A stretch of 32,646 nt of DNA from Nemertoderma westbladi (taxonomy: Eukaryota > Xenacoelomorpha > Nemertodermatida > Nemertodermatidae), in assembly GCA_032718475.1 (NCBI GenBank), contig JAUCBJ010005688.1, positions 1-32,646 on the forward strand, given 5' to 3'. Positions 21,181-30,713 of the stretch are shown piece by piece (position 1 is the first letter of the stretch; each line of letters opens with the position of its first letter). The position numbers and the translations under genes are program-made. Below the pieces are notes generated by a model. The model was not told the origin of the DNA, did no database searches, and saw nothing but the letters and a program-made list of their open reading frames with translations.

Positions 21181-21759
21181 TGTAAAAGCTTTTGCAGATG
21201 TAACAAGCTATTTTTCTCCGCAATATACCGAGTAGGTATTTTAGCGGACATAACAAGCGATTTTGCCCGCTATGTCTGCATGTGTGCTTTAGCGGACATA
21301 AAAAGCCATTTTTCTCCGCAATAAGCTCAAATACTCTAAACATCGGAACTCAGATGACGACATCTATCAGCTGTGTCCACGTGTAACTCTTTCTTTGTTC
21401 TTTGTTCGTTCTTTGTTCGGTCGACCAATCAGAGCGGTTTTCACTCTGTGTTGGACATTGTATACAGAAACTCACGCAATTCAGTCAGTGTGTAGTTTTC
21501 CTGATGCCAGAACACCGGCTTTGGAATTTCTGTGTTTCAGGCTTTAGCAAAACATTAGTAGGCTTTGATCATAGAAACGTATAACTGTTATCAAACCACA
21601 AACCAAACTGGCAAATCAGCCTGTCATATCTCATCCAAACACCGCATTATTTTACTGCTATTTACTGTCGGTTATTATTGTATCAGTTGATGGAATATTG
21701 TTATATTTGGATAATATCGATAAATAATCAGAAAACCCCAATCTTCTTGATATACTGAA
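21181..21759 (+). repeat. 3' LTR of the BEL element
   Basis: It is 579 bp, the same length as the 5' LTR, with about five substitutions and no indels seen by eye. It carries the same CCAAT box and E-box. The following GGTTAG does not repeat the sequence before the 5' LTR. Confidence 0.93.
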
Positions 21760-22500
21760 GGTTAGAGAGACCGGTTACATATAACAATTGCGACTTACAT
21801 TAAAGTGGTTTTGGAGTGAATCTAATGCTATTTCATAGGCACTACATGTGTAGGTTGCTGTTCTCTTTATATGTGACTAAAATTAGTGAAGGTCGGCAGA
21901 TCGGTGTGCAGTATTATGCGGTAGTGTGCATGAGTGTGATAGATAACAAAGCATCTCCTAAAGAATGCGCTTTATACGTGAATCAATAGCCATCCTGTTG
22001 TGCTTAGTGTAAGTCATAACTCTGTTTACATACTTAGAGCGCCACGTCCTAAAGGAACTGTTGATATTTCCCGAAAGTGAATAATATTTGTCAGAGATTA
22101 TATATTAACGATCAATCGAATAATACAGTAGGCCTACACCGCAATAAGGTCAGAGCTTCCGAATCCAGTCTCCCGGGTATATCCAGCGGGTGAATGGTCG
22201 CGCATAGGCTGGCTTCGGCTAATGTAGTGTATCCAATACTCGTCATAGGCTAAAGTCGATTTATAACCTAGAAGACACCTAAATTTGGCAGGTTAAACTG
22301 CTAAAGGTCTGAAAGCGCGAACAATCTACCTTCTCACCTGTGACACCTTCACATGTGCAATGTGGACAGGACAGTGCTGAAAGGCTATGCAACCAATACA
22401 GAACCAAACTGTATGTATGTTATTTGTATGATGGATTGACTAAATTTCTAGCATCAATAAGCTAAACTTGGAACCACCATTATACTATCAGCTGGCTATG
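21760..22500. other. hAT interior, right of the BEL insertion
   Basis: No coding sequence or clear repeat is recognised in this stretch of about 0.74 kb. Confidence 0.5.
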
Positions 22501-22502
22501 AG

Positions 22503-22966
22503 GCCACTGCTGCTCAAATTTTGGCGCTCCTTGGAAGGTGGCGCCCCCCCCCCCCCCCCCTCCCCCCTTCTGCACGCCACTGCACGGTGAAGAAGACGTT
22601 TCGGAAACAAGCTACAGTTCGTCGCAGCCCCCAATGAAAAAAAAATAAACAAAAAAAAAACATTTAAAAAAATTATTATACTTTGAAAAAATTTCCCGAT
22701 ATTTTCCCGAATTCCCAAAGTTCCACAATTTTACAAAAATATCAGAGTGTTTTATAATGGAGACCGCCGGGTAGTAACTAAATTTTGAAAAAAAATAGAA
22801 GTCTTTTCCCAGAGAGGTCTGTTTTCGAGCAAAAGTCGGCGGTACCCACTGGTACGGATTTGCCACATTACCTTTCGCTAGGGAGGGGGCAAGCCCCCCC
22901 CCCCAAGATACCTGGGGAGGGGCAAATGCCCCCTTGCCCCCCCCCCCCCCCCTAGAACCGCCACTG
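22503..22966. repeat. GC-run-rich right part of the hAT, with a second hAT-like terminus
   Basis: At 22570-22582 CTGCACGCCACTG is the complement of a CAGTGGCGTGCAG terminus, preceded by C runs and a GGCGCC palindrome near 22540; it looks like one end of a further hAT-like element whose partner I cannot find. From 22870 the outer hAT end alternates C runs with GGGGAGGGGCAAATGCCCC and ends at CCTAGAACCGCCACTG. Confidence 0.5.
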
Positions 22967-22974
22967 CCTTCATT

Positions 22975-24389
22975 AGTTTGGAACGAGAGAAGACCCCAGC
23001 ATTTCCCTCACGTCCGTAGCTCCCAACTTCTATGTACGTAAGGCGGTATTCGCATCGCAAACTGCCAGCATTATAGTGCTGAAATAGTCCTTATAATTGT
23101 AGAACAAGGATCCCGACGAATTTGGGCATTGAATTTCAAAATGTTTCCCGTCAATATATATTGGAGATAATTTATTCCATATAATTCCACATGTCTCGCC
23201 CAATATTCGGCTTACTGTAGATTGCCGCGTTGAAACCTGATGGCAAGGGAGGTGATACTTGGTCCATGCGACAGAAATACAAGCGTTATGACCAGCCGTT
23301 CTTCTGAGCTTATTGTTTGGCGATGTATTGGAAACTTTTCTGTACCTGTCTCTACTGTACTAACGCGCGAAGGTGATCAAACAGCTGAGGAGTCATCCGC
23401 AGGTACTTAAAAAACACCTCGGGGTCATTCTCTCGGAGATGTTTGTAGGTGCCTTCAAACTCACTGATTTATCGTCGACAGTTTGAAGGCCTGACCCACG
23501 ACCGACGAGTTTTATTCCTTCAATATGCGGCAAATGTAAGTAATAGTGCCGCAACTTTCTTTCTATTCACCATTCTGACTCAATCTTATAGCATTCCGAT
23601 GATTGTATATTTGTATATTTATATTATTATATTATGAATATAAATTATCTTATGTATATTTATTACTATGTATATTATTATGTTAATAATGAATATATTG
23701 TAGACTGTAATTTTTATTAAAATTATTTACAGTATAGCATTATTATATTTATTTACCCATCTATATCCATTTTGGTGATATTCTAATATCACAATGAACG
23801 AACATACTGTATATATGTATGCAAAAAGGGTCACAATGTCACGTTTATAATCTGGGAAAGATGCTAAATTGAATTTGCATTAATGTCATTAATGAGTCCT
23901 GTGATCAAAAGTGATGGGTGATAGGGAGTTGTGAGGGTGTAAATTTGTTAATAAGCGGGAGTAGCAATTTTGATGCAGCTGCAATACGGCATGTCGATTA
24001 TAGATTTATAAAGTACAGTTAAGTAAGTTAACGGCGGACTTGAAAACGAAACATCTGAGTATATGGGTCCTTAATCCAGGACCAAGGGAGTCCTTATCCC
24101 AGAACGAAGGGGTCATGGTTACAGGACCAGATTTGCCCTAGTAAGAGGGTCTATGCAGCTACAGGGGGCACATCCTTTATGCTGCATGGAGGTGGCAAAT
24201 TTTCTTGATCAATGACCTAGAATACCTGACCCGACCTGTAAATGCTTTATAAAAGTTTAATACTTTATCCACTATTATTTATTGTCTAATTATGATGTAC
24301 AGTATAACAACCATATTGTCATTATCACAAACTGAATTGCAACCTATTATTATTAACCCAAGGATTTGATTGTATTTACTGTATTTCAT
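22975..24389. other. Unassigned sequence between the hAT and the GCGG-rich end
   Basis: No gene is recognised. It is AT-rich around 23590-23770. The only identified part is the short LINE 3' copy at 23911-24005. Confidence 0.5.
23911..24005 (+). mobile_element. Very short 5'-truncated copy of the LINE at 2566-4878
   Basis: GTGATGGGTGATAGGGAGTT matches the last codons of the LINE ORF at about 4818-4840, and TGCAGCTGCAATAC(G)GCATG matches the LINE 3' end at 4882-4904. Small indels and substitutions separate them. Only about 90 bp are kept, as expected for an aborted target-primed insertion. It confirms that the LINE transcript ends soon after its ORF. Confidence 0.75.
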
Positions 24390-24649
24390 TGTGGGCGAAT
24401 AGAAACCGTTGCGTTACCGCAGTGGTACCGCAGCGGAACCGTTGCGTTACCGCAGTGGTACCGCAGCGGAACCGTTGCGTTACCGCAGCGGTACCGTTGC
24501 GTTACCGCAGCGGTTCCGTTGGGTGTGAACGGGCTCCGGGTAGTTTACCGCTGGCTTACCGCTTCTATACCGCAAGACTAACCATTGGGACCAAACTACC
24601 TGTCAACAGGTAGTTTACCGCTCACGCACCGTTGGATGTGAACGGGCCT
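24390..24649. mobile_element. Right end of the GCGG-rich inverted-repeat element
   Basis: The segment ends in CCGTTGGATGTGAACGGGCCT, the inverted match of 10334. A related copy, CCGTTGGGTGTGAACGGGCTC, sits inside at 24517-24537. A 33-bp tandem unit (ACCGTTGCGTTACCGCAGTG and onward) occurs about three times at 24406-24500, matching in style the 22-bp unit at 10611-10683 but inverted. No transposase is seen. It may be the partner of 10334-10700 or a separate foldback copy. Confidence 0.5.
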
Positions 24650-24827
24650 TAAGGTTGGTGTAGCCCTGGTGATAAATACATTTTATTAATGTTGAAGTCC
24701 GCGACAAAGGCTATATAGGTAATAATAACCATAATATTATTAAGTAATTAATAAGGCCAAATTATGAGACTCTCAGTCCATACAATTCATTTCAGCCACG
24801 CAGGCTCGTAGGGGGTAGGAGATAGCA

Positions 24828-25140
24828 CGGCTTTGCGACGCTTAGACCACACTTATGATGATTAACACCCTACGGGTGTCATTGTGTGTCATTTGACACT
24901 AACGTATCACCCAATGTGTGCCATGGCGCCAAACTGCCTGGTGACACCTGTTAATTAGGCTAATTAAACCCGAAATTGGCAGGTGTCATCAAATAATTAG
25001 TACAATTAAACCCTAATAGGTGTCGTAGGGTTCAACTGATTTACCTAATTAATCAGACATAATGACGCTATAGCACGCAATGAATGTCAGTGTGGTCTAT
25101 ACGTCGCAAAGCCGAGCAATGGGTGTCATTAAATGACACC
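24828..25140. mobile_element. Hairpin MITE, copy 2 (inverted relative to copy 1)
   Basis: Arms CGGCTTTGCGACGCTTAGAC (24828) and its inverted partner ending at 25114 bound 287 bp. The interior, read in reverse complement, matches copy 1 closely: TATTAGGGTTTAATTGTACT, AATTAGCCTAATT and GTTTGGCGCCA are shared. The adjoining GTGTCATTAAATGACACC at 25122-25139 corresponds to the palindrome beside copy 1. The outer arm sequences differ from copy 1 although the interiors agree. Confidence 0.82.
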
Positions 25141-25590
25141 TCTTCCCTATTTATTTATTATTATTAATTTATTTATATTCATTTAATTTTAATTATATTA
25201 ATATAAATAATAATATGAATATTTTATTTAAATAGTGCCTGCTTTAGGTCCTCCCGCTCTGTATGGCGATGTGCTGGTGTGGTGGATGGTGCATCCGGAC
25301 CTTATGTACACATTTAAACTTTGCAATATTTTTGTTGTTGTTTGCAATTTTTCAATACTCAAACTACATATGCTAAAAAATATTTAAATCTAATTATATT
25401 ATTATTATTTATTATTCATTGTATCATTGGAATAATGTTGTTTAATTATGTTATAAAAAAAATGCAAATAAGTTTCAAACTTTAAATAGTTTCTGAATAT
25501 TTTATTTAAATGAAAATTTTTATTCATTTAATTATAATATAATTAAATGAATATAACCTCCCTCACTTTAAAAATTGAAATGGTAATAAT
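25141..25590. other. Non-coding AT-rich region
   Basis: Very A/T-rich sequence with ATTTATTATTATT-type repeats and an inverted pair of TTCATTTAATT/AATTAAATGAA near 25530-25555. No gene is seen. Confidence 0.6.
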
Positions 25591-26146
25591 AAGATGTAAA
25601 TGGAAGTAAACTTGATTAGAACAAAAATTGTCAAATTTAGGAAAGCAGGAAGATTAGCCCATTCTGATAAATTCTACTATTCTGGTAAAGATTCGATTAT
25701 CTTGTGGTTCTTTTACAACCATCTCTGTGTTTTACCAAACATATAGATCGGAAGAAGAGGGAATCCTATGGAGCTATCCGATGTCTAACAAATCTCAACA
25801 TATTGTCTATTGAAACCGGAATGAAGATATATTACATAAAAATCGAACCAATAGTTACATACGCTTTCGTGGAAATAGGTAAATTCTTTAATCTGAAAAA
25901 TCTTCAAATTTAATCAAAATCAAGCTGCGTTAAAAGATTACTTTCTCTGCACAAATCGGCTTCTTCAACAATGGCTTTAAAATTAATAAACTCTCGTACA
26001 TTTATAGAAGATGTCATACAAAAACATCCCAATATATTCAAACCCGATGTCATAGAAGATTATAAAAATTATCGCCAAAGTCGCAATGAAAGTTTCGCCG
26101 ATCAAGGCTATATATCTGTACCCGCGTTCACCTCAACGACTTAGAA
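25591..26146 (+). pseudogene. LINE ORF2 C-terminal relic (jockey/CR1-like group)
   Basis: From about 25597 one frame reads VNLIRTKIVKFRKAGRLAHS and DKFYYSGKDSII, matching the post-polymerase region of jockey-like LINEs where the N-K-T-K motif precedes VxFRKGG. The frame then shifts near 25700 and continues with CFTKHIDRKKRESYGAIRC, GMKIYYIKIEPIVTYAFVEI, an in-frame TAA at 25911-25913, then CVKRLLSLHKSASSTMALKL, ending at TAG near 26141-26143. No polymerase catalytic motif is present. It is on the opposite strand to, and differs from, the LINE at 29031-32646. Confidence 0.7.
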
Positions 26147-26347
26147 AGGAGTTACACGTTGTACCATATATGGTAATGAATCTGTCTCGGTAGACCTATA
26201 GGTCCATTGCCATAATACTAATTTTTTTAAGGCAGTGATTTTTTATGTCCGTTTATTTGATTTTTTTGTCCGCCTTATTGTGCATAATGACTTTTGTTGT
26301 CCCTTTAATGACTTTTTATGTATGTATTTCTTCAAACTGTCAGACGC
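26147..26347. other. Short unassigned spacer
   Basis: T-rich sequence with no recognised feature, possibly including the 3' tail of the LINE relic. Confidence 0.4.
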
Positions 26348-26602
26348 TGATTTCTGGACTGTCAGACAGTTGATTTCAACATGCCTACTCTATGCTAAAA
26401 CATTAAAAATTTGTTGATTTCTGGTCTGTCGGCCAGTTGGTTTCACTATGCCTGTGCCAAAACATTCAAAATTTGTTGATTTCTTGACTGTCTGACAGTT
26501 TAATTTACAATAATTTTGGCAAAACATTCAAAATTCCATGATTTATAGACTATGAGTTACATTTCCATATGCGCCTGTGGTAAAAGACTCTAAATTTAAT
26601 AG
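26348..26602 (+). repeat. Degenerate tandem repeat of 62-67 bp, four units
   Basis: Units start at 26348, 26415, 26477 and 26539 with TGATTTCTGG/TTGACTGTC-type sequence and end with AAAACATTCAAAATTTGT. The last unit is the most diverged. The array stands just before the 68-bp minisatellite array. Confidence 0.82.
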
Positions 26603-26670
26603 TTTGTGGTTGTTTTCGATAATCGATTACCATATGACGTAGCAAAACACTCATTTTAGAGCCAAAAACA

Positions 26671-27110
26671 ATTACCAATTGATGGAAAGGATCAGGTTAG
26701 AGAGGCCTGATTTTCTAACCAAAACAATAAACAGTCGCTTTACCAAATGAAGGAAAGGAGCAGGTTACAGAGTCGGGCCTTTCTAACCAAAACAATAAAC
26801 GGTCACTTTACCAAATCAGGGAAAGCAGCAGGTTACAGAGGCGGGATTTTCTAACCAAAACAATAACCGATCATTTAACTAATTGAGGGAAAGGAGCAGG
26901 TTCAAGGGGCGGGATTTTCTAACCAAAACAATAAACAGTCACTTTACCAAATGAAGGAAAGGAACAGGTTACAGAGGCGGGTGTTTCTAACCAAAACAAT
27001 AAACAATCACTTTAGCAATTGGGGAAAGGAGCAGGTTACAGAAACGGAATTTTCTAACCAAAACAATAAAATATACCACTTTACCAATTGAGGAAAAGGA
27101 GCATTTTACG
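26671..27110 (+). repeat. 68-bp minisatellite (array B), about 6.5 units
   Basis: The marker TAACCAAAACAATAA recurs at 26717, 26785, 26853, 26921, 26989 and 27056, a period of 68 (once 67). Each unit has ACCAAATGA(A)GGAAAGGAGC, AGGTTACAGAGGCGGG and TTTTCTAACC. The unit is the same as in the hAT-like MITE at 5648-6038. Confidence 0.95.
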
Positions 27111-27606
27111 GCGGCATTATATTACATTATGAACAGTTGTATATATCCTTTTTTGGGACAACCTCTTTGCTTTTTAGCTAAAACAGCGCCGATATTTTCG
27201 ATATCAGTGTGTTTTCGCTATCAAATGGGGAATAAGTAGGTTTTTCGAACACATTGTGTGGACTGATCTGTTAGTTTAGAACTACATTTCAGATTTAGAG
27301 GTACCACTACAACTTACCCCTGACATTACAGTAGTCATGATCCATTTTAAATGCATTATCCAGATATGTATCATTTATCTAAAATTTATTAATTTTTTAA
27401 AAGGTAGCGGTCAGCCGGCACTAAAATTCTGAAATTAGTTTACTAATTACCATCATTCTCTCATCTACAACTGTTTAGGCTACATATCAGAGTACCGGTA
27501 TCAGTATCTATTGTACAGTAGCTGAGTAGTATAATGCTATATAATTCTTTCTAAGGCATAGGCTTTATACCTACATACAATACAGCAATACTGCTCTATA
27601 TACTAA
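27111..27606. other. Unassigned sequence
   Basis: No gene or strong repeat is recognised between the minisatellite and the inverted-repeat element. Confidence 0.5.
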
Positions 27607-28564
27607 TACCGGTGTAACAGGAAAATATGCCCCCCCCCCCCGGGAAATGTGCCCGGGGGGGGGCATATTTTCCTAGGAAAAAATGCCCCCCGGGCAAATT
27701 TCCCTAGGAAAAAATGCCCCCCGGGCAAATTTCCCTAGGAAAAAATGCCCCCCCTTAGGAAATTATGCCCCCCCTGAATTATACAATAAACAAAACTTAT
27801 TACTACTAAAACTTACAAAAATTATACAAAACAACAAACAGTCACTTTACCAAATGAAGGAAAGGAGCAGGTTACAGAGGCATGCCTTTCTAACCAAAAC
27901 AATAAACGATCATTTAACTAATTGAGGGAAAGGAGCAGGTTACAGAGGCGGGATTTTCTAACCAAAACTAATAAACAGTCACTTTAGCAAATCAGGGAAA
28001 GGAGCAGGTTACAGAGACGGAATTTTCTAACCAAAACAATATACGATAACATTACCAATTGAGAGAAAGGAGCAGGTTACAGAGGCGGGATTTTCTAACC
28101 AAAACAATAAACAATCACTTTACCAAATCAGGGAAAGGAGCAGGTTACAGACTTAAAAAGCTTGGAGCTGCTCGGCGCCCACACAACACCACACACTCGC
28201 ACTGCTGTTATACCAGTACTTACTACAGTAGCCTACTGACTTAGATACTTCAGTATGCTGTTCTACATCCCTTACTGCCTTACCTGCTTACCTACCGGCA
28301 GACCGGCACCGTACTATTCTTCCAACTATTACAAGTTCTGCAGTTGGTAGATTAAAAGTGGCTAACAGCAGGCCGGTATCGTACCAGTTTTCAGACTTTT
28401 GAGGGGGCCTAATTTTCCTGAGGGGAGGCATTATTTCCTAAGGAGAAAATGCCCCCCCGGGCTACATTTCCTAGGAAAAATTGCCCGGGGGGACATAATA
28501 TCCTAGGAAATAATGCCCCGGGGGACATATTCTAGGGGGGGCTGATTTCCTTGTGACACCGGTA
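27607..28564. mobile_element. Inverted-repeat element with G/C-rich arms and minisatellite core
   Basis: The ends are TACCGGTGTAACAGGAAA at 27607 and, inverted at 28564, TACCGGTGTCACAAGGAAA. Each arm is about 150-170 bp of short repeats in which CCTAGGAAAAAATGCC and CCCGGGCAAATTT alternate; CCTAGG and CCCGGG are themselves palindromes. The left arm holds a strong local hairpin, AGGAAAATATGCC..GGCATATTTTCCT (27619-27674). The interior includes array C of the 68-bp minisatellite. No transposase is seen, and the target duplication is unclear. The superfamily is unknown to me. Confidence 0.7.
27826..28155 (+). repeat. 68-bp minisatellite (array C), about 4.7 units
   Basis: TAACCAAAAC markers lie at 27892, 27960, 28029 and 28097. 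The unit is the same as in arrays A and B. The last unit breaks off after GGAGCAGGTTACAGA at about 28152. Confidence 0.93.
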
Positions 28565-29030
28565 CTGATAGCCTAAGAGAACAGCAGTAGAGAAACCGGT
28601 AGCATGGAACCCAACGGTAGATTTCTGGCGGACATAAAAAGTAAAAAAAATAGAGGACATTATGAGTGATTTAAATGGACAAGAAAAATTATTGCGTTAT
28701 TTTAATAGGAATTACTGTGGCTATACATTTTACTATCAAATTAAGGCCGTGGTGGTACTCCTATTTAATATACACCATAAATACACTGTTTAATTTAATT
28801 TAATTTCATACATAACCAAATAATTGGAAAGTACAGTAACAATGAATATTATAGGAAATGACATAGAGCAGACTGAGAATATAAACACAATAGACAATAC
28901 AAAAAATACACAATACTGCATAATAATAGGATTAGGTAATAGGAATATAACGAAAAAGAAAATAATATTAACATATTATGTAGTTGTGACTGCGACTAAA
29001 ATATCAAATAAATCGGTGTCTGTTAAATTG
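28565..29030. other. Probable 3' tail of the minus-strand LINE and unassigned sequence
   Basis: No ORF of note is present. AATTTAATTTAATTT near 28792-28806 is the kind of short repeat seen at LINE 3' ends, but the boundary cannot be fixed from one copy. Confidence 0.4.
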
Positions 29031-29667
29031 TTAAGTTCTGAAGACCCTGCCTGATCTAATAGCGATAATTTCCTTACATATATTGATTCGCCATTCGTTT
29101 TCTGGTAGCACAGGTGCATAACGTTTATTACACAAAGATTTCATATTTAAGGAAGCTAATAAGTTTACATTACAAAAATTAGCAATATTCCTCAAATTAC
29201 TACCAGCACGAGACTGACAATTATATAAAGTAAATTCAATGTTCAAGTTCAGGTCAAAGTTTATTCGATTCACGCAAACCAATAGAAAATTTAAGAAAAC
29301 GTGAAAGCATCATAATCATTGGGTGATTAAATTGCACAATATTATCTATAAAATATCTATGGCTATTATAAGGTAGACCATAAATTATTCTACAATTTTT
29401 ATTCCACGCTGTAAATAACCGGTTACACGTAGCTGAGAACAGGTCCCAAAGATTACTACCATAAAAGGCAGTCGAATATATACGTTGTAATTTGCATATT
29501 GTATCCGGCCACGCAAATTAGAATTCCTGACGAAGGCAATTGAGCTTACCGATGAATTGGCCACGTTTCTTAATACAATCTGATTCTAAGTTACAACGAA
29601 AATCTAATGTGTGACCAAGATGTATTTCTTCTTTAACCCAAGCAATACGACGCCACCTAGTGATATT
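29031..29667 (-). pseudogene. LINE ORF2 C-terminal region
   Basis: On the minus strand, after the piggyBac-like insertion, WVKEEIHLGHTLDF and IKKRGQFIGKLNCLRQEF lead to a stop, then AWPDTICKLQRIYSTAFYGS, NLWDLFSATCNRLFTAWNKN and RIIYGLPYNSHRYFIDNIV. A last frame (29282-29031) carries SRAGSNLRNIANF and APVLPENEWRINICKEI. These agree with the conserved tail following the polymerase in this LINE group. At least two disruptions are present. It is the downstream half of the reverse transcriptase fragment at 30714-31599. Confidence 0.75.
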
Positions 29668-29671
29668 TTAA

Positions 29672-30709
29672 CCCTATTACCACTGGGGGGGGGGGGGGGG
29701 GGGGGGGGGGGAACCGGCCCATTCCTAATTTTTAATTGCTGTATCTATGCAACCACATTATGTAGCAGCCCAATTTTTTTACGAGAATTAGTCAAATTTA
29801 ATGGCGCATCTTTTGCAAAAAACGGCGTTGCAATTAGATTTCAACTTTTCGATGTGGGTGCCACCTCAAAATTTGGTCCCCAGAAGAAATTTTTTTGAAA
29901 TTTTCGAATTTTACAAGATCATTTGTGAGTTAGTAATTCTTTATGTTGGGACTTTTTTTATAGATTCTGATTCGTATGGAGCACTCTACTACTCTATATA
30001 AGTAGGTAAGGAAAGTGGTACGTCATTTTTGGTGCACTAAAATTAGGGCGTGGCACTTCAAATTTTCAAAATTGCAATATTCGTTAAATAATCCGAAGTT
30101 TTGATTTCAACGCATTTTTATAGGTTTTCTGGCCCGATTAATCGATTGAAAGTTATATAGAAGACTCAATTCTTAGTGGTACATCATTTTTGGTGCACCA
30201 AAATTAGGGCGTGGCAAGTAGGTTTACTTCAAATTTTCATAATTACGATATTCAGAAAATAACACAAGGTTTTAATTTCAACCCATTTTTAGAGGTTATC
30301 TGGACCGCTGAATCGATTGAAGGTAATATTGAAGCTTCAAGTCTTAGTGGTACGTCATGAATGCCAAAAATGCCCAGTTCAATTTTAGGAAATGGAATAT
30401 AATCACATTCGATTCAGCGTAGTGAAAAACCTACTAATGCTAGCCAACAATGCCACACTATCAGATTTTAGAATATCAAAAAAATGTATATTATGTATAT
30501 TTCTATTTTTTCATGAAAATTATTATACCCACCTTATGAAATTTTAATTTTTTTGGATTGGAAATGTTCTTCGATAATTTTTTCACCTACAGCCCAAATT
30601 TCGTAGGATTTTATTGGATGGTTACAAAAATAAAAATACAGCGGGGGGGGGGGGCGAATCGACCCCCGCCAGTGCTGCTAATGGTCTAAACACCCCAGTG
30701 GTAATAGGG
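29672..30709. mobile_element. piggyBac-like non-autonomous element inserted in the LINE
   Basis: TTAA flanks both ends (29668-29671 and 30710-30713). The 17-bp terminal repeats CCCTATTACCACTGGGG are perfect and inverted. TTAA duplications with termini beginning CCC are characteristic of piggyBac elements. The left end runs into 27 G (29685-29711), the right has 12 G at 30643-30654. Inside is a tandem repeat at 30014-30356. No transposase is present. LINE coding sequence continues on both sides, which proves insertion into an existing LINE. Confidence 0.88.
30014..30356 (+). repeat. Tandem repeat of about 161-170 bp inside the piggyBac-like element
   Basis: AGTGGTACGTCATTTTTGGT starts copies at 30014 and 30175, and a third partial copy begins at 30345. 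Shared parts include AAAATTAGGGCGTGGCA, ACTTCAAATTTTCA and AATCGATTGAA. Confidence 0.88.
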
Positions 30710-30713
30710 TTAA

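Larger units (their letters stand above)
11618..21759 (+). mobile_element. Non-autonomous BEL/Pao LTR retrotransposon
   Basis: Two direct 579-bp LTRs bound a 10.1-kb element with a long leader, a full Gag ORF, a protease, a remnant of the RNase H-to-integrase linker, and an unrecognised 3' coding region. Reverse transcriptase, the RNase H core and integrase are absent, so the copy could move only with enzymes from a relative. LTR identity (about five substitutions seen by eye, no indels) implies recent insertion. No matching target duplication is seen: the flanks are ATCTA and GGTTA. Confidence 0.9.
10867..22966. mobile_element. hAT-like element interrupted by a BEL retrotransposon
   Basis: The left end CAGGGGCGGTTCTAGG (10867) and the right end CCTAGAACCGCCACTG (ends 22966) are inverted repeats with one mismatch. 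They are flanked by the identical 8-bp sequence CCTTCATT at 10859-10866 and 22967-22974. The CAG(T/G)GGCGG terminus and 8-bp duplication are hAT hallmarks. Both ends pass into long G (left, 10905-10923) or C (right, about 22937-22952) runs. Without the BEL insertion the hAT part would be about 1.96 kb, and I see no transposase in it, so it is non-autonomous. Confidence 0.75.

Noticed and set aside
10979-22582. Pairing of GCAGTGGAGTC near 10978 with CTGCACGCCACTG ending at 22582 as a second hAT
   Set aside because: The termini match over only a few bases and the flanking 8 bases differ (CACGCAAG against CACGGTGA).
24366-24613. Open frames with QWYRSGTVALP-type repeats
   Set aside because: They derive from the 33-bp tandem unit at the GCGG-rich element end.
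26671-28155. CRISPR-like or coding repeats in the 68-bp arrays
   Set aside because: The whole unit repeats, with no unique spacer and no Cas genes. Short ORFs in it are repeat products.
28824-29054. 76-residue plus-strand frame
   Set aside because: It is AT-rich, Asn/Ile-heavy and lies at the 3' end of the minus-strand LINE, with no domain.
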